From: Nemertoderma westbladi
Lineage: Eukaryota > Xenacoelomorpha > Nemertodermatida > Nemertodermatidae
Reading direction: 5' to 3'
Assembly (NCBI GenBank): GCA_032718475.1
Contig: JAUCBJ010008921.1
Coordinates: forward strand, 1 to 62,680
Length of the DNA: 62,680 bases
The translations under genes were made by a program, and so were the position numbers. Of this stretch, positions 37,501 to 40,124 are shown one piece after another. The notes beneath the pieces are model-generated. The model saw only the letters and a program-made list of their open reading frames with translations. It ran no database searches and had not been told where the DNA came from. Numbering within the stretch: position 1 is the stretch's first letter; every line of letters begins with the position of its first letter.

Positions 37501-39861
37501 GGCCTTACTGCTACTCAATCGATGCCATTCCCCCCTCTGATTGGTTAATACCCTTGTTGGCGCCCCGTGGAGTATTCCCGTTCACTCCACCTGTTCTCTC
37601 TGGGTTAGGGGTTTGGCCCCTGACCCTCTATTGTGTGCTTCCTTCCCACTCTTATTGGGATGGCACGAGTTGGTTAATTGCCCAATCTCGTGGCTCCCAA
37701 TATTGCTTATCGGCTTACAACTTTATGGGGTGTTGGCGGGATTGAATAAGCTAACAGGATTTATTACGCTTTTCCCTTTCTAAAGATTTAATGCTACCTG
37801 GAAAGTAACGATCAAATATTATATACGTTTCATGATGGTGTTCAGCTACTGTATGTGTATATTTGCTGCAGTAGGCATCACAAAAAGCGGCTACAGATAA
37901 CTTGTTGGTCCAATTAATATTGTATAGCGAAGCATTTCCATCAACTAGTTCCAAATCAACAGGGGGGAGTGGGTTGGCCCCATTTACTGCCAGAGAAACC
38001 ATATCAGATTTCTTTCCGGAACGTAATTCACCATACTCATTGAATAGTGATGGAGGTAATGGCCGCATAGTTCATAGCTAAACAATTCTAACAAATCAAT
38101 ATTGCGTTTCTGTGAGACAATCATATAATAGATATAAGATATAATCTCAATACATAGATATAATACATAGATACATAGATACACTATATAATACATGGAT
38201 ATAATCTCTCCATATCATAGGTCTTGCAACCATGTTTGCCACGTGTGGGTTTCAAATCCATAGTTAAAACTGAGCGTGTTACTATCTGGTAGAAACCATT
38301 TGGGAGAGTTGATTTGAATGCCCTTGCCGACTCCAACTCCAACTGTACGGCATTATCGACATTGACTTCTGGTGGAGCTATACGACCATTCACAATATTG
38401 ATCAACTCATTAGTATTATTAAAGCCAAATGGATCCCTGCACTTTTTTAATGTTCGAAGTATACTGAATCTATCACCGGCATCAAGATGCCGCCGCTTAG
38501 TGCCTTCCTCTTTATGTTAAGGCCGCGTTCACACTTACCGAGTCAAAGTCAAAGTCAAGGTCAAAATAAAATAAATATATCTAGCTAGCAATCATAAATA
38601 ATAATACATTATATAGGCCTAATATAATACATAAGGGGATTCTAGAAAAAATTTAATTTCATGTTTTGTGATTTACATTTTGTCTTTTGACTTTGACTTT
38701 GACTCGGTAGTGTGAACGCGGCCTTAAATCACCTTCAAGATTTTCATCATCCTCCACTAACCCAGAATCAAACATGTTATCCACACCCAAGGCAAACATA
38801 TTGCCTATGTGGTGGGATAACACCCAAATGGTCGACTGTTCTTGGAACAGAGTTTTCCCCTTCAATCCACCAAGTGACTTCCCCTTTCTTATGTTTTTAC
38901 TTTTTGCTTATTCTGGAATATTTTAGAAATTTCAATTTAGCTAAATTCATTTTCAACACAACTAAAACTGCTACCAACCATAAAAAACACTAGCTATGTA
39001 AAATACAAAACAAGTTACGTAATATTATTTTTTGATTTTATGAATAAATCTGCCGCTGTGTGCTACTAGCTATATCAATTTCAATAGATAAGACTAATCA
39101 CCAATAAAGTGTGTGTGTAAACCAAGTTAAATTACGAGGCGGTAGGCAATATATAAACGAAGCGGTTAACGAAACGGCGGTGAACAATAAATAAAACAAA
39201 CGTGCATGGGGGTAGACCTACATACCGTTAAAAGATTTGCAAAATATGGGTAATCAAAGCTTTCATACAGTATCATAGCTAAGTATACAGCAATTACAGT
39301 ATATCCAGATCTAAACATATACAGATATACGTAGTTGTTTATCTCTGTTCTAGAACACTTAATTGAATTACTCCAGTAACAAACGTTTATAATTTAATGT
39401 AATTTTTGGAATAGGTTGACTAATTTGCACTTGTATTTTATGCTGTAAAAAAAATTCCCCAAGGTATCCCAACTGGCACCCGGTGAATATTTACATTATT
39501 ATTATCAGGGAAGACATTGAGAAAATAAAATTGCGTGATGACCCAAGTTCACGGTCCTCCCTTGAGCTCTATTGAGCGTCTACTGGACTAAAAATATGTT
39601 GTTCTACATCTAATTTTCTCATGTAAACATTTCGTATCTAAAACTTACAACCTAAACGTAATTTTATCATGTTTTCGTTTACCAGAACATAAATCAGTTA
39701 TCTATTAAATCTTAAATCCTGCTTATACTAACGCCAAACGTTCAGCCTCCTTTACAAGCAACTCTTCATCTTTCTTAATCACATATTTTAATTGTTCTTT
39801 CTCTTCCTCGGTGAGGGTCCCATCTGTTAGAATCTCATCAATAGGATCCATTGCCACACAG
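1405..39861 (-). CDS. SYTL: Synaptotagmin-like protein (Slp/bitesize type), whole visible gene, 11 coding exons
   Basis: Spliced minus-strand gene assembled from GT-AG borders with matching phases at all ten junctions; 2094 coding nt, 698 residues, C-terminus missing off the left edge. Residues 13-40 form the charged Rab-binding helix. Cysteine pairs 68/71, 85/88, 93/96 and 114/117 form the FYVE-type zinc finger. SGEWF at 127-131 is the SHD2 motif used by Slp, Slac2 and rabphilin proteins to bind Rab27 or Rab3. Residues about 135-570 are a Ser/Thr/Pro-rich linker, and about 571-698 is a complete C2A domain. The family tethers secretory vesicles to the plasma membrane through Rab27-GTP and C2 domains. 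SVWH.D..G.N.FLGE and the following D-x-W make C2A Slp-type rather than rabphilin-type. C2B should lie left of the window. The acceptor just before exon 1 implies an upstream 5' exon. Confidence 0.9.
1737..1810 (-). mobile_element. Short non-LTR retrotransposon 3' fragment
   Basis: A run of four TAC triplets followed by a GCGAGCTCG motif matches the sequence at about 12024-12060, where the same motif sits at the 3' end of a LINE coding region on the minus strand. This looks like a severely 5'-truncated copy ending in a (TAG)n-type tail. It lies in intron 10. Confidence 0.45.
1957..2091 (-). CDS. SYTL: SYTL exon 10: middle of C2A
   Basis: The acceptor is CTTGTTTTTCAG and the donor AACAAG|GTAGGG. 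It encodes YIKVFLLPD, SGKRTTKARKGTTNPMFDE and IVKYKATRGELETR. This is the classic C2 beta-strand sequence (YVKVYLLPD..., K-x-T-x-NP-x-FNE) with the basic strand that binds acidic phospholipids. It is in phase with both neighbours. Confidence 0.92.
2312..3126. repeat. 20-bp minisatellite, about 41 units (SYTL intron 9)
   Basis: Head-to-tail units of TTAGAATATGTTTCACTGAG. The centre and right end are almost perfect. The left third has substitutions and some shortened units (near 2663). It fills most of intron 9 and stops about ten bases from the splice donor of exon 9. Confidence 0.97.
3136..3419 (-). CDS. SYTL: SYTL exon 9: linker end and start of C2A
   Basis: The acceptor is CGCTGTATCAG and the donor GATCC|GTTAGT. 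After a Ser-rich lead (LTRGFSALSKSSSL) it enters the C2A domain with VQGELLYGLEYNDEKTTILI and IKSCRGL. It ends in KPDP, which corresponds to the SDPY of other C2 domains. The first Ca2+-ligand position of loop 1 is not Asp here. The 20-bp tandem array starts about ten bases beyond the donor. Confidence 0.9.
3420..4481. other. Start of SYTL intron 8, no gene seen
   Basis: AT-rich noncoding sequence. It contains a long G run at about 3917-3941, which can form G-quadruplex structures, and low-complexity GTCTGTCTGTC-type phrases near 4185-4380. I see no supported gene on either strand. Confidence 0.6.
4482..9105. repeat. 51-bp satellite, about 90 units (SYTL intron 8)
   Basis: Unit with core GGATTGGATAGTTTGATTAG followed by GGGACCCTACATACC and TTAACTACACTAAA. 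Each unit contains the near-palindrome TAGGGGACCCTA. Variant units (TTGTATAG, GGGAATTGG, CACGAAAGG, ATAGATTGGTTAGG, ACTCAAGG) and one shortened unit recur in the same order with an offset of 1,368 bp (for example CGAAAG at 5395 and 6763), which shows block duplication. Confidence 0.97.
9106..11006. other. Rest of SYTL intron 8
   Basis: No gene is supported. There are short phrases built on GGACAATTG and CCCCC (9313-9402). GC-rich inverted sequences (AGCGGCCGCGG at about 10041, and GGCCGCTGCAGC with GCCGCTGCAGC at 10117-10143) may be the ends of a degraded MITE. A cluster of TTCTAGAA sites follows. At 10860-10925 there is a dispersed repeat with AACAATAAACGAAAGTCAAT, also found near 50660 and in part near 13925. 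Confidence 0.5.
10357..10560. promoter_or_regulatory. Cluster of TTCTAGAA heat-shock-element-like palindromes
   Basis: Within about 200 bp there are three perfect TTCTAGAA cores (in TGTTCTAGAACA contexts at about 10359, 10420 and 10529) plus the related forms GTTCCAGAAC and GTTCTGGAAGTGGAAC. TTCnnGAA is the dimer unit bound by heat shock factor. The surroundings are low-complexity T-rich intron sequence, so this may be a degenerate repeat instead of an enhancer. Single TTCTAGAA cores of the same kind (TGTTCTAGAAC contexts) lie near 29739 and 39348. Confidence 0.3.
11007..11215 (-). CDS. SYTL: SYTL exon 8: basic and Ser/Pro-rich linker
   Basis: A strong polypyrimidine acceptor (TTTTGCTCCCCTATCAG) and a consensus donor CCT|GTAAGT bound 209 nt. 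It encodes SSSVKSPRKHKLRLPLLLQK and then a stretch of SSSKSTPTPRQSLTPES type, which is intrinsically disordered. Phase 0 out matches exon 9 across the 7.6-kb intron that holds the 51-bp satellite. Confidence 0.83.
11341..12023 (-). mobile_element. Non-LTR retrotransposon fragment B (RT C-terminal part and 3' region)
   Basis: On the minus strand the fragment carries RSRGNPAKYLSDL, which corresponds to the RT motif preceding FADD. The same motif in the copy at 49.8 kb continues into DIDFADDLGVLPES. Sequence at 11410-11540 is homologous to 49145-49340. Many stops show it is dead. At its upstream side a second copy ends abruptly with a (TAG)n tail, so this copy was hit by fragment C. It sits in SYTL intron 7. 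Confidence 0.7.
12024..13400 (-). mobile_element. Non-LTR retrotransposon fragment C (RT and C-terminal domain)
   Basis: Minus-strand translation shows RT motifs in order: LLRGNQNGFRK-R-GTMEPIL (about 13180-13245), LFKAYDSVSRSRI, YGISEEI and RGVLQSDTLAPLLF (about 12965-13000). Further on come the C-terminal signatures LLYGGETWTLT, RLRFSGHYW, DLLFW.P, TYIDQL and DTGL. Frameshifts and stops are frequent. The copy ends with TAGTAGTAGTA at 12024-12035. The motifs belong to the metazoan LINE group with an APE endonuclease, but I do not assign the clade. Confidence 0.75.
13527..13764 (-). CDS. SYTL: SYTL exon 7: acidic linker
   Basis: The acceptor is TTTTATTGTAG and the donor AAAGCAG|GTGAGA. It starts GNEIEDRTN, is acidic at first, and ends with EYEIDGKTRYVTKKTTKKA. 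I recognise no named domain. The junctions are in phase with exons 6 and 8. Confidence 0.83.
13765..14708. other. SYTL intron 6, no gene seen
   Basis: AT-rich sequence with a second partial copy of the AACAATAAACGA repeat near 13925. No supported coding or RNA feature. Confidence 0.5.
14709..15160 (-). CDS. SYTL: SYTL exon 6: Ser/Thr-rich linker
   Basis: 452 nt, 150 full codons, with acceptor GATTTTGCAG and donor ATG|GTAGGG. The sequence is Ser/Thr/Asn-rich (for example NSATNSARSSAS and TTGNLSDESETTESF) with no recognised domain, as expected of the unconserved linker in Slp proteins. Higher GC than the flanks marks it as coding. Phase 1 in and phase 0 out match exons 5 and 7. Confidence 0.85.
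15161..16198. other. SYTL intron 5, no gene seen
   Basis: AT-rich intron. It contains the palindromic phrase TAGGCCTA near 15675 but nothing else I can support. Confidence 0.5.
16199..16369 (-). CDS. SYTL: SYTL exon 5: Arg/Ser/Pro-rich linker
   Basis: The acceptor TTTTCTCGCAG and the donor GTCAG|GTGAGT are near-consensus. In the frame imposed by exon 4, the product contains RSRTPSRTPSPIYSSTGNLS and SHSPTPSNCSSC, a disordered segment rich in possible phosphorylation sites. A longer open frame in another register is a shadow, because it cannot join exons 4 and 6. Confidence 0.85.
16593..16745. mobile_element. MITE-like element, copy 1 (SYTL intron 4)
   Basis: The left end GCAAATTGACCGCAA and the right end TTTGCGGTCATTTTGCGCC are imperfect inverted repeats of each other. 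The inside includes AAACACCGCCACTGTAACCTG, also present in copy 2. The length of about 150 bp and lack of coding fit a non-autonomous DNA transposon. I see no clear target duplication. Confidence 0.5.
16847..16959 (-). CDS. SYTL: SYTL exon 4: SGEWF Rab27-contact motif
   Basis: The acceptor is GTGTTTCCAG and the donor GAAG|GTAAGA. It encodes KLKAQSGEWFYSKVREKL and then a basic helix ending KKSIRRAE. The (S/T)G-x-WF core is the SHD2 hallmark that inserts into Rab27 in Slp and Slac2 proteins. It lies across the roughly 6.2-kb intron 3, which holds the 30-bp minisatellite. Confidence 0.9.
17721..17950. repeat. 82-bp tandem repeat, nearly three units
   Basis: Units starting GAGACCATAATTTCCATTCG at 17721, 17803 and 17885, nearly identical. 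Each unit ends with the GCCGCAAATTGACCGCAAG terminal motif of the MITE-like element. The array is probably a local amplification of that element's end. Confidence 0.9.
17929..18250. mobile_element. MITE-like element, copy 2 (SYTL intron 3)
   Basis: Same inverted ends as copy 1 (CGCCGCAAATTGACCGCAAG at the left, TTTGCGGTCATTTTGCGCC at the right) and the same internal AACACCGCCACTATAACCTG phrase, with a longer AT-rich middle. Its left end is the last unit of the 82-bp repeat. Confidence 0.5.
18663..22895. repeat. 30-bp minisatellite, about 140 units (SYTL intron 3)
   Basis: Units with core AGCCGGATACTTTACCAACA plus CTATTCCAGT. Variants alter single positions (GTATAC, GATAAT, TGATAC, CAAGAC). 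Between about 20580 and 21500 units of 30 and 31 bp alternate (TTACTAACACTTATTCC). A block starting near 20590 is repeated about 241 bp further on. Because 30 is a multiple of three and the unit has no stop in several frames, the array is open for hundreds of codons on both strands. Confidence 0.97.
23176..23293 (-). CDS. SYTL: SYTL exon 3: zinc finger core
   Basis: Encodes DVCKVCGKKVCKDC and, after a short helix, CWACKLCASK. It therefore contributes six of the eight zinc ligands in CxxC pairs 85/88, 93/96 and 114/117 (FYVE-type, Rab effector class). The acceptor is TTTTAG and the donor AAGAT|GTAAGT. Phase 1 in and phase 2 out agree with exons 2 and 4. Confidence 0.9.
23294..23888. other. SYTL intron 2 with a GC-rich segment
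   Basis: Mostly AT-rich, but 23550-23710 is distinctly GC-rich (AGGCGCAAAAGGCAGG, GCGACCCCCCCTCCC, CGCCAGCGGCCCCAGCC). It has no coding or tRNA pattern that I can defend. It may be a short interspersed element. Confidence 0.4.
23889..24013 (-). CDS. SYTL: SYTL exon 2: helix end and first zinc CxxC
   Basis: The acceptor is TTATCGTTTTAG and the donor AGAG|GTGAGA. The frame has phase 2 in and phase 1 out and encodes 41 full codons. MCYRCLAQFGWIFNRG supplies the first zinc-ligand pair (C68, C71) and the conserved G-x-(I/L)-F-N-x-G turn of the Rab-binding zinc finger. The G left at the end completes the first codon of exon 3. The intron before it is about 15.7 kb and carries the LTR element. Confidence 0.88.
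24014..24793. other. Distal part of SYTL intron 1, no gene seen
   Basis: AT-rich sequence between exon 2 and the transposon-type pseudogene. I see no coding pattern on either strand. Confidence 0.5.
24794..25751 (-). pseudogene. Broken transposon-type gene, 3' half (FEN1/XPG-like region and CXC domain)
   Basis: Minus strand. The segment 25751-25311 encodes EHEEANVTIISYML, then QITTEDTDIFVLAVFF, then LSGCDTVSYPYGKGKK. The order EEA(D), TEDTD and GCD..GKGK matches the metal-binding core of FEN1/XPG PIN-type nucleases, though the usual EEAD aspartate is Asn here. After a one-base frame change inside A6G near 25310, the frame 25384-24794 continues with EEWLQIGLSFIIHLYGG, a Pro/Trp-rich part, and a terminal cysteine domain (CNCKSVSACSSNRCGC, CTTICTC) of tesmin/CXC type. 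This resembles a multicopy family of unnamed transposon-derived animal proteins. The LTR element separates it from its 5' half at 37757 onward. Confidence 0.6.
25747..25751. repeat. Target site duplication, left copy (GGATT)
   Basis: GGATT directly abuts the TGTGACGGG edge of the left LTR and matches the five bases after the right LTR at 37757-37761. Five bp is the usual length for BEL/Pao integration. Confidence 0.93.
25752..26289 (-). repeat. 3' LTR (538 bp)
   Basis: Plus-strand edges TGTGACGGG...GCTAACA. It matches the copy at 37219-37756 with no difference that I can find by eye. A polypurine tract lies immediately upstream in the minus orientation. ORFs seen inside both LTRs are identical by-products of the repeat. 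Confidence 0.95.
26290..26300 (-). other. Polypurine tract of the LTR element
   Basis: In minus orientation ATGGGGGGGAG sits directly against the 3' LTR, the expected primer site for plus-strand DNA synthesis. Its position fixes the orientation of the element. A second G-rich purine run lies at about 26703-26719. Confidence 0.8.
26301..27000 (-). other. 3' untranslated region of the LTR element
   Basis: Between the ORF3 stop and the polypurine tract. It holds several C-rich runs on the plus strand (near 26601 and 26703) that read as purine runs in the coding orientation. I see no further ORF that resembles reverse transcriptase or envelope. Confidence 0.5.
27001..29535 (-). CDS. LTR element ORF3: DEDD-type exonuclease-like domain plus three CCHC zinc knuckles
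   Basis: 844 residues from the ATG at 29535 (a GTG nine bases earlier is in frame). About residues 112-310 resemble the RNase D/Werner 3'-5' exonuclease fold: GGYMILDDEG (Exo I, D-x-E), ILLHLAAPNGDIFLFDL, KVGSAIREDAERI (Exo II Asp) and YILQEDWMMISLLNLF (Exo III-like, with the spacing altered to Y-x3-E-D). A Glu/Arg-rich linker follows. Three consecutive CX2CX4HX4C knuckles occur at about 615-670 (starting CDYCGRQTHQESSC), then a basic C-terminus. It occupies the env position. An acceptor-like CACCACCCTACAG lies just upstream, consistent with a spliced subgenomic RNA. No transmembrane segment is present, so it is not an envelope gene. I see the exonuclease match as a pattern; the biochemical function is inferred. 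Confidence 0.7.
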   Translation of the reverse strand: MASKLIRKRKAESGGKEILVDFTERHPEEKTRGYYERLERGHAARALQDHFQEAHEQRLVGTYGTPSLDNAIFQHFHYVVKGDEAKFGIPKYPRESPRKDWKRFIESVNRGGYMILDDEGTVEDEAGSRRGTAGSARTILLHLAAPNGDIFLFDLGTYGKKDGPKLDRLPKAVQVLVREKSTTKVGSAIREDAERIIGPDATNLLDMQKVFMAMTAPHGLGVVENSGQCGAVAMGQLLGLVCHKPMDWGKFREEYGAELANSLKWGARPGKQEVYQFRRGAIKVYQKRYILQEDWMMISLLNLFMTVVIEREPGAFLLSGSPLSYRRAFKTAFDGLVDHPGLKGESVYYNSRHLVDGETDTPYQRWEQLEMDRREAKRLEEVARRERIEAEEREEEARTQSYGFEEQAGLDELHWTSSGSSGESLGRELGWTVGTPKQSTSGLHAMPIPAGAEGDQPPRKLRELEGWRATGESQGGKGHSGSIGIPGLETLPEEEDDGDEFGEMPPIERIGHSDTDWVGGRVVTASGARAFWNRSGKRTWVHEGPAMDFAGSTIRLGEQPGTAPRIVFGETMPERGGEIDVNRESNVEKFAYQRLHRPRRSLGTKDEVGRETLVLGCDYCGRQTHQESSCLYRFQRGTFCLYCREPSHRMGACPRLHNRCPKCHFRGHYGRECDWMSDEEKFTRFEEWADVGAMMRQRMKAQEFKWGFFLINQETHMEIIKRRLPFTYQEVATAASFAGVMNTQRYLDRWTPENRREFRDFLAEHVPKAMKMILWDATRGRQPGHSEGPPAKRYRALITPAPKEPTTGISKEVAAKVRKQKADDARGAMITKKRAREEDVRRNR
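30030..31112. repeat. 66-bp tandem array inside the LTR element
   Basis: Each 66-bp unit contains two copies of GGTACTACGTACC, a hairpin-forming inverted repeat (GGTAC, loop TAC, GTACC), separated by CTAACTCTAACT-type pyrimidine-rich spacers. Units decay at both ends. The array separates ORF2 from ORF3 and has no long ORF. The adjoining 29545-30029 and 31113-31274 are noncoding. Confidence 0.95.
31275..35501 (-). CDS. LTR element ORF2: BEL/Pao-like gag-protease with an integrase tail
   Basis: 1408 codons. Residues 1-110 are Asn-rich and about 108-165 hold four 13-residue GAEGLVGHVVSRQ repeats, followed by an Arg/Glu-rich region. Gag homology starts near residue 590 (EPFKFDGSRPEEYLQFRRMY, then YLQVYTGGPAYDIVRQYQG; DUF1759 type). 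A cysteine/histidine cluster at about 877-922 ends with the CCHC knuckle CSRCVKSGHKAREC. The aspartic protease (DUF1758 type) has LVDSGAAFTLVEEWVAEEIG near 970 and ILTPFGWMLSGP near 1100. At about 1274-1309, LTECEGALHG and LKPLMPAHILRGRP match the extreme C-terminal part of BEL/Pao integrase. There is no ATG at the start: the frame opens after a TGA near 35643 and contains acceptor-like CTTTATTACAG, so splicing or a frame change is likely needed. Confidence 0.8.
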   Translation of the reverse strand: MPSGSNLNLNQNNPSVNVENNPNIDVVTQNSSNNQNNNSNSDLQNNLNNAITQNNSNNSNNDLSPNLQNNSDNVVAQNNTNDFVSNERINSVSNMGAINVNTSGLRNQGAEGLVGHVVSRQGAEGLVGHVVSRQGAEGLVGHVVGRQGVEGLVGHAIAEGEAGVNGPDRSRVDVSTREVYNSGERGSEVRCSEWGGATSTPQQKVSGERGGAESVPQPSADNARAEQGKPQQPATESNRGIASIPSDVRSSRERQVDVAGGQTERRARSEEERRTVGFNREVDERSREREYSTDRRREEESSRSIAAKDRRARTDSEPSVVEMRTESQWGRTPGDCRRPGGMRSGETHYTPREGYAMYRYEDENSGEGGRRETFRRNILTDREYGNRGEDYSRRINFDPEQHMQTVGHTVGLTAHTVGHTERGNVGDRIARTTGLNPEVAEYIPASRPEADRPIPVPAQQYDYSMQGHNIYPGEGGIIADRCMGPNILTSTPVPDIPVGGGQGDIPPSQYQQYTPMVARTTRPLDENRSCDTDIWRGPLPPMTYLSQRRSRNRTDEPHQTGETIQHPSNPLEAQAMGMATLIDALKTRIELPPVEPFKFDGSRPEEYLQFRRMYSNEILTKNLTQAECLKYLQVYTGGPAYDIVRQYQGIEGGFTTAWRALDREYGHPAKIIRQTLRGITSGGLQDNPVSIKTFANKVEKALIVLKTLDAPYELNASNNITTIAQALPSWLRNKWRKIAFSTRDKKGAEPGLEEMSNFLNYEAELITDPVYSEDSLGKGPKTDYHRPKPEHNTSNALPRLRQSLPYAATQGTASPQTNEDKTTSRDGQGNNNNMNKHNPSTSSRPNPVNKNSRDFGTNITAIRNALYKEGYDPKSKCQLHANALHKTMNCRYWQALPRQDQIDYVSSNKICSRCVKSGHKARECQEKPVKFGQRRGQTMATSTIGAKKRGTVLLGVVPVRVIGEGNRSVTTLMLVDSGAAFTLVEEWVAEEIGLRTRPSRMSVTTISSKDEILEMRTGRCAIAAVAPGCDYGATIDPIQVIESININARRPTNIEVEQYKFLDDIDFSIPDVDVRKVSIIVGMDCPTAHERMKTVFGEDKQSDPVAILTPFGWMLSGPIKSNIPFHVSESSGCMVPGTDEIEERPEMGNSGRQLKVEATPREWAEENGMDAGDLETMGWNKGPSKYRYGDGEERTVECREDKPEKCPVECPEERPEETPVRLRGIPTRGKPSKNTRWKGRRCETTRPGAEKPMNKHMVDKGGGRVGGVLRTHAELTECEGALHGQASCIPKDERGSLKPLMPAHILRGRPAEVASKIKEKNRGGIIPPGDTLKGGTLPPRDDHEIRNINRRQHFQKQEKRPPIELTRRAERRIREPIGGQWESCLLEESPLGSLSCPTGWTGMEELDP
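35725..37140 (-). CDS. LTR element ORF1: coiled-coil protein of unknown function
   Basis: 471 residues from a true ATG 78 bp downstream of the 5' LTR. The N-terminal 120 residues are acidic and Pro/Thr-rich. A roughly 39-residue segment is duplicated in tandem (DVAGQLPAEGDERPT and DVAGQLQAEGDGQPT, each followed by RRRTRRDGGE). The middle (about 165-235) is helical. The last 170 residues are almost wholly Glu, Arg and Lys with repeated RKE(R/Y)EAR units, which should form a long charged helix or coiled coil. I recognise no family. A structural or RNA-binding role in particle assembly is possible but only inferred. It ends about 80 bp before the ORF2 frame opens, in a different frame. Confidence 0.75.
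   Translation of the reverse strand: MSESGETPTRTPDEDLTIREAATKRYRPTTPEPSITGEPEAQDEEGLEPEVEPRERESETEGEGDESTRDGERRADVAGQLPAEGDERPTETATVGPTVRRRTRRDGGEIGTDVAGQLQAEGDGQPTRTATVEPPVRRRTRRDGGEVGDEDVGVSERLRRAYNATRKLISDAKKEGAKVDEVRLRKRLGESDRHLNYLIRFGQRELAGERAERIAGELFELWECGSMEPSVAPVYIGPYLVDARGVKPVGWRGLEGGESEVNPEDSASSVGESSGRPGKVSRSGKRGKSVVTDKSVTSSAKERVVREIGAAYRLDVAEQGQKEMEERLEEGRARLAREAALIKENGERVERALRSLRESDEIEEKECREREAREERERRECEAREDEERKEREARREKERKEYEARKEKERKEREARRRENARSVVESARRDSQESEERGAKAERELRELEKRQGVSAKNKIRRAHELELV
37219..37756 (-). repeat. 5' LTR (538 bp)
   Basis: Direct repeat of 25752-26289. In the coding (minus) orientation it precedes a 78-bp leader and the ORF1 ATG. Several TATA-like stretches lie in its AT-rich middle, but I cannot place the transcription start. 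The base before the repeat differs from the other copy, so the boundary is exact. Confidence 0.95.
37757..37761. repeat. Target site duplication, right copy (GGATT)
   Basis: GGATT follows the GCTAACA edge of the right LTR and pairs with 25747-25751. Confidence 0.93.
38521..38723. mobile_element. 203-bp MITE flanked by TTAA
   Basis: Inverted ends GGCCGCGTTCACACTTACCG and CGGTAGTGTGAACGCGGCC, each continuing into GAGTCAAAGTCAAAGTCAA, total arm about 45 bp. They are bounded by TTAA at 38517-38520 and 38724-38727. TTAA duplication fits piggyBac or Kolobok-type mobilisation. It is inserted in the transposon-type pseudogene. Confidence 0.85.
38901..39732. other. Proximal part of SYTL intron 1, no gene seen
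   Basis: AT-rich noncoding sequence with one TTCTAGAA palindrome near 39350. Nothing else supported. Confidence 0.5.
39733..39861 (-). CDS. SYTL: SYTL exon 1: start codon and Rab-binding helix
   Basis: The ATG is at 39851. The exon encodes MDPIDEIL followed by LTEEEKEQLK and a KKDEELLVKEAERL helix, matching the first helix of Slp/Slac2 Rab-binding domains. A TTTGTGTTACAG acceptor lies ten bases upstream of the ATG, so the 5' UTR is probably split. I chose the donor GC|GTTAGT at 39732. Joined to exon 2 it gives a gap-free ER(L)AxLKxE helix. A second donor three bases later (TTA|GTATAA) with an AAAG acceptor in exon 2 would also keep frame but drops residues. The GTTAGT donor is also used at exon 9. 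Confidence 0.85.
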
Positions 39862-40124
39862 CTGTAACACAAATAAAATGTATATAGTACCTCAAGCATT
39901 AAAGAGAAATTGTCGCTTAACTGAAATACGACACACAGCAAACCCGAAGGCTCATCTTCTTTCTAGGTTGGACATGTGCAACGTATGTACTTATTTATTA
40001 TATTGTATATTGTCGGTGTCTTTTACATAACACTTATTACTCTATTTCTTTAAGTATTTAAGTGCACAATTAAATAAATTGGAGATGAGCTGTTGCAACT
40101 GTAATTAATGATGTAATGTAAATG

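Larger units (their letters stand above)
25752..37756 (-). mobile_element. Complete BEL/Pao-like, RT-less LTR retrotransposon (12,005 bp)
   Basis: Two direct 538-bp repeats that look identical by eye start TG and end CA on either strand, and are flanked by a 5-bp GGATT duplication. Coding orientation is minus: 5' LTR, ORF1 (coiled coil), ORF2 (gag, protease, integrase tail), a 66-bp tandem array, ORF3 (exonuclease-like plus zinc knuckles), polypurine tract, 3' LTR. The DUF1759-like gag, CCHC knuckle, DUF1758-like protease and the C-terminal integrase motif indicate BEL/Pao ancestry. I find no reverse transcriptase, RNase H or integrase core in any frame, so it must be mobilised in trans. LTR identity and open frames indicate a very recent insertion. 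Size and ORF3 are unusual for a non-autonomous element. Confidence 0.88.
37757..38900 (-). pseudogene. Broken transposon-type gene, 5' half
   Basis: Minus strand pieces in order: GKTLFQEQSTIWVLSHHIGN (about 38900-38728), a 203-bp MITE, then TKRRHLDAGDRF, KKCRDPFGFNNTNELIN and LELESARAFKSTLPNGFYQ (about 38516-38200), an AT-rich ATAGATACATAGAT-type insert (about 38120-38210), then QKRNIDLLELFSYEL and, in a shifted frame, LPPSLFNEYGELRSGKKSDM and HHHETYIIFDRYFPGSIK up to the LTR element. If the LTR element and one GGATT copy are ignored, the frame at the break is continuous with the 3' half, so the insertion directly split this gene. The other frame changes and insertions show it is dead. Confidence 0.6.

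Noticed and set aside
25752-37756. Endogenous retrovirus with env
   Set aside because: The ORF in env position has no signal peptide or membrane segment and shows exonuclease-like and zinc-knuckle motifs instead.
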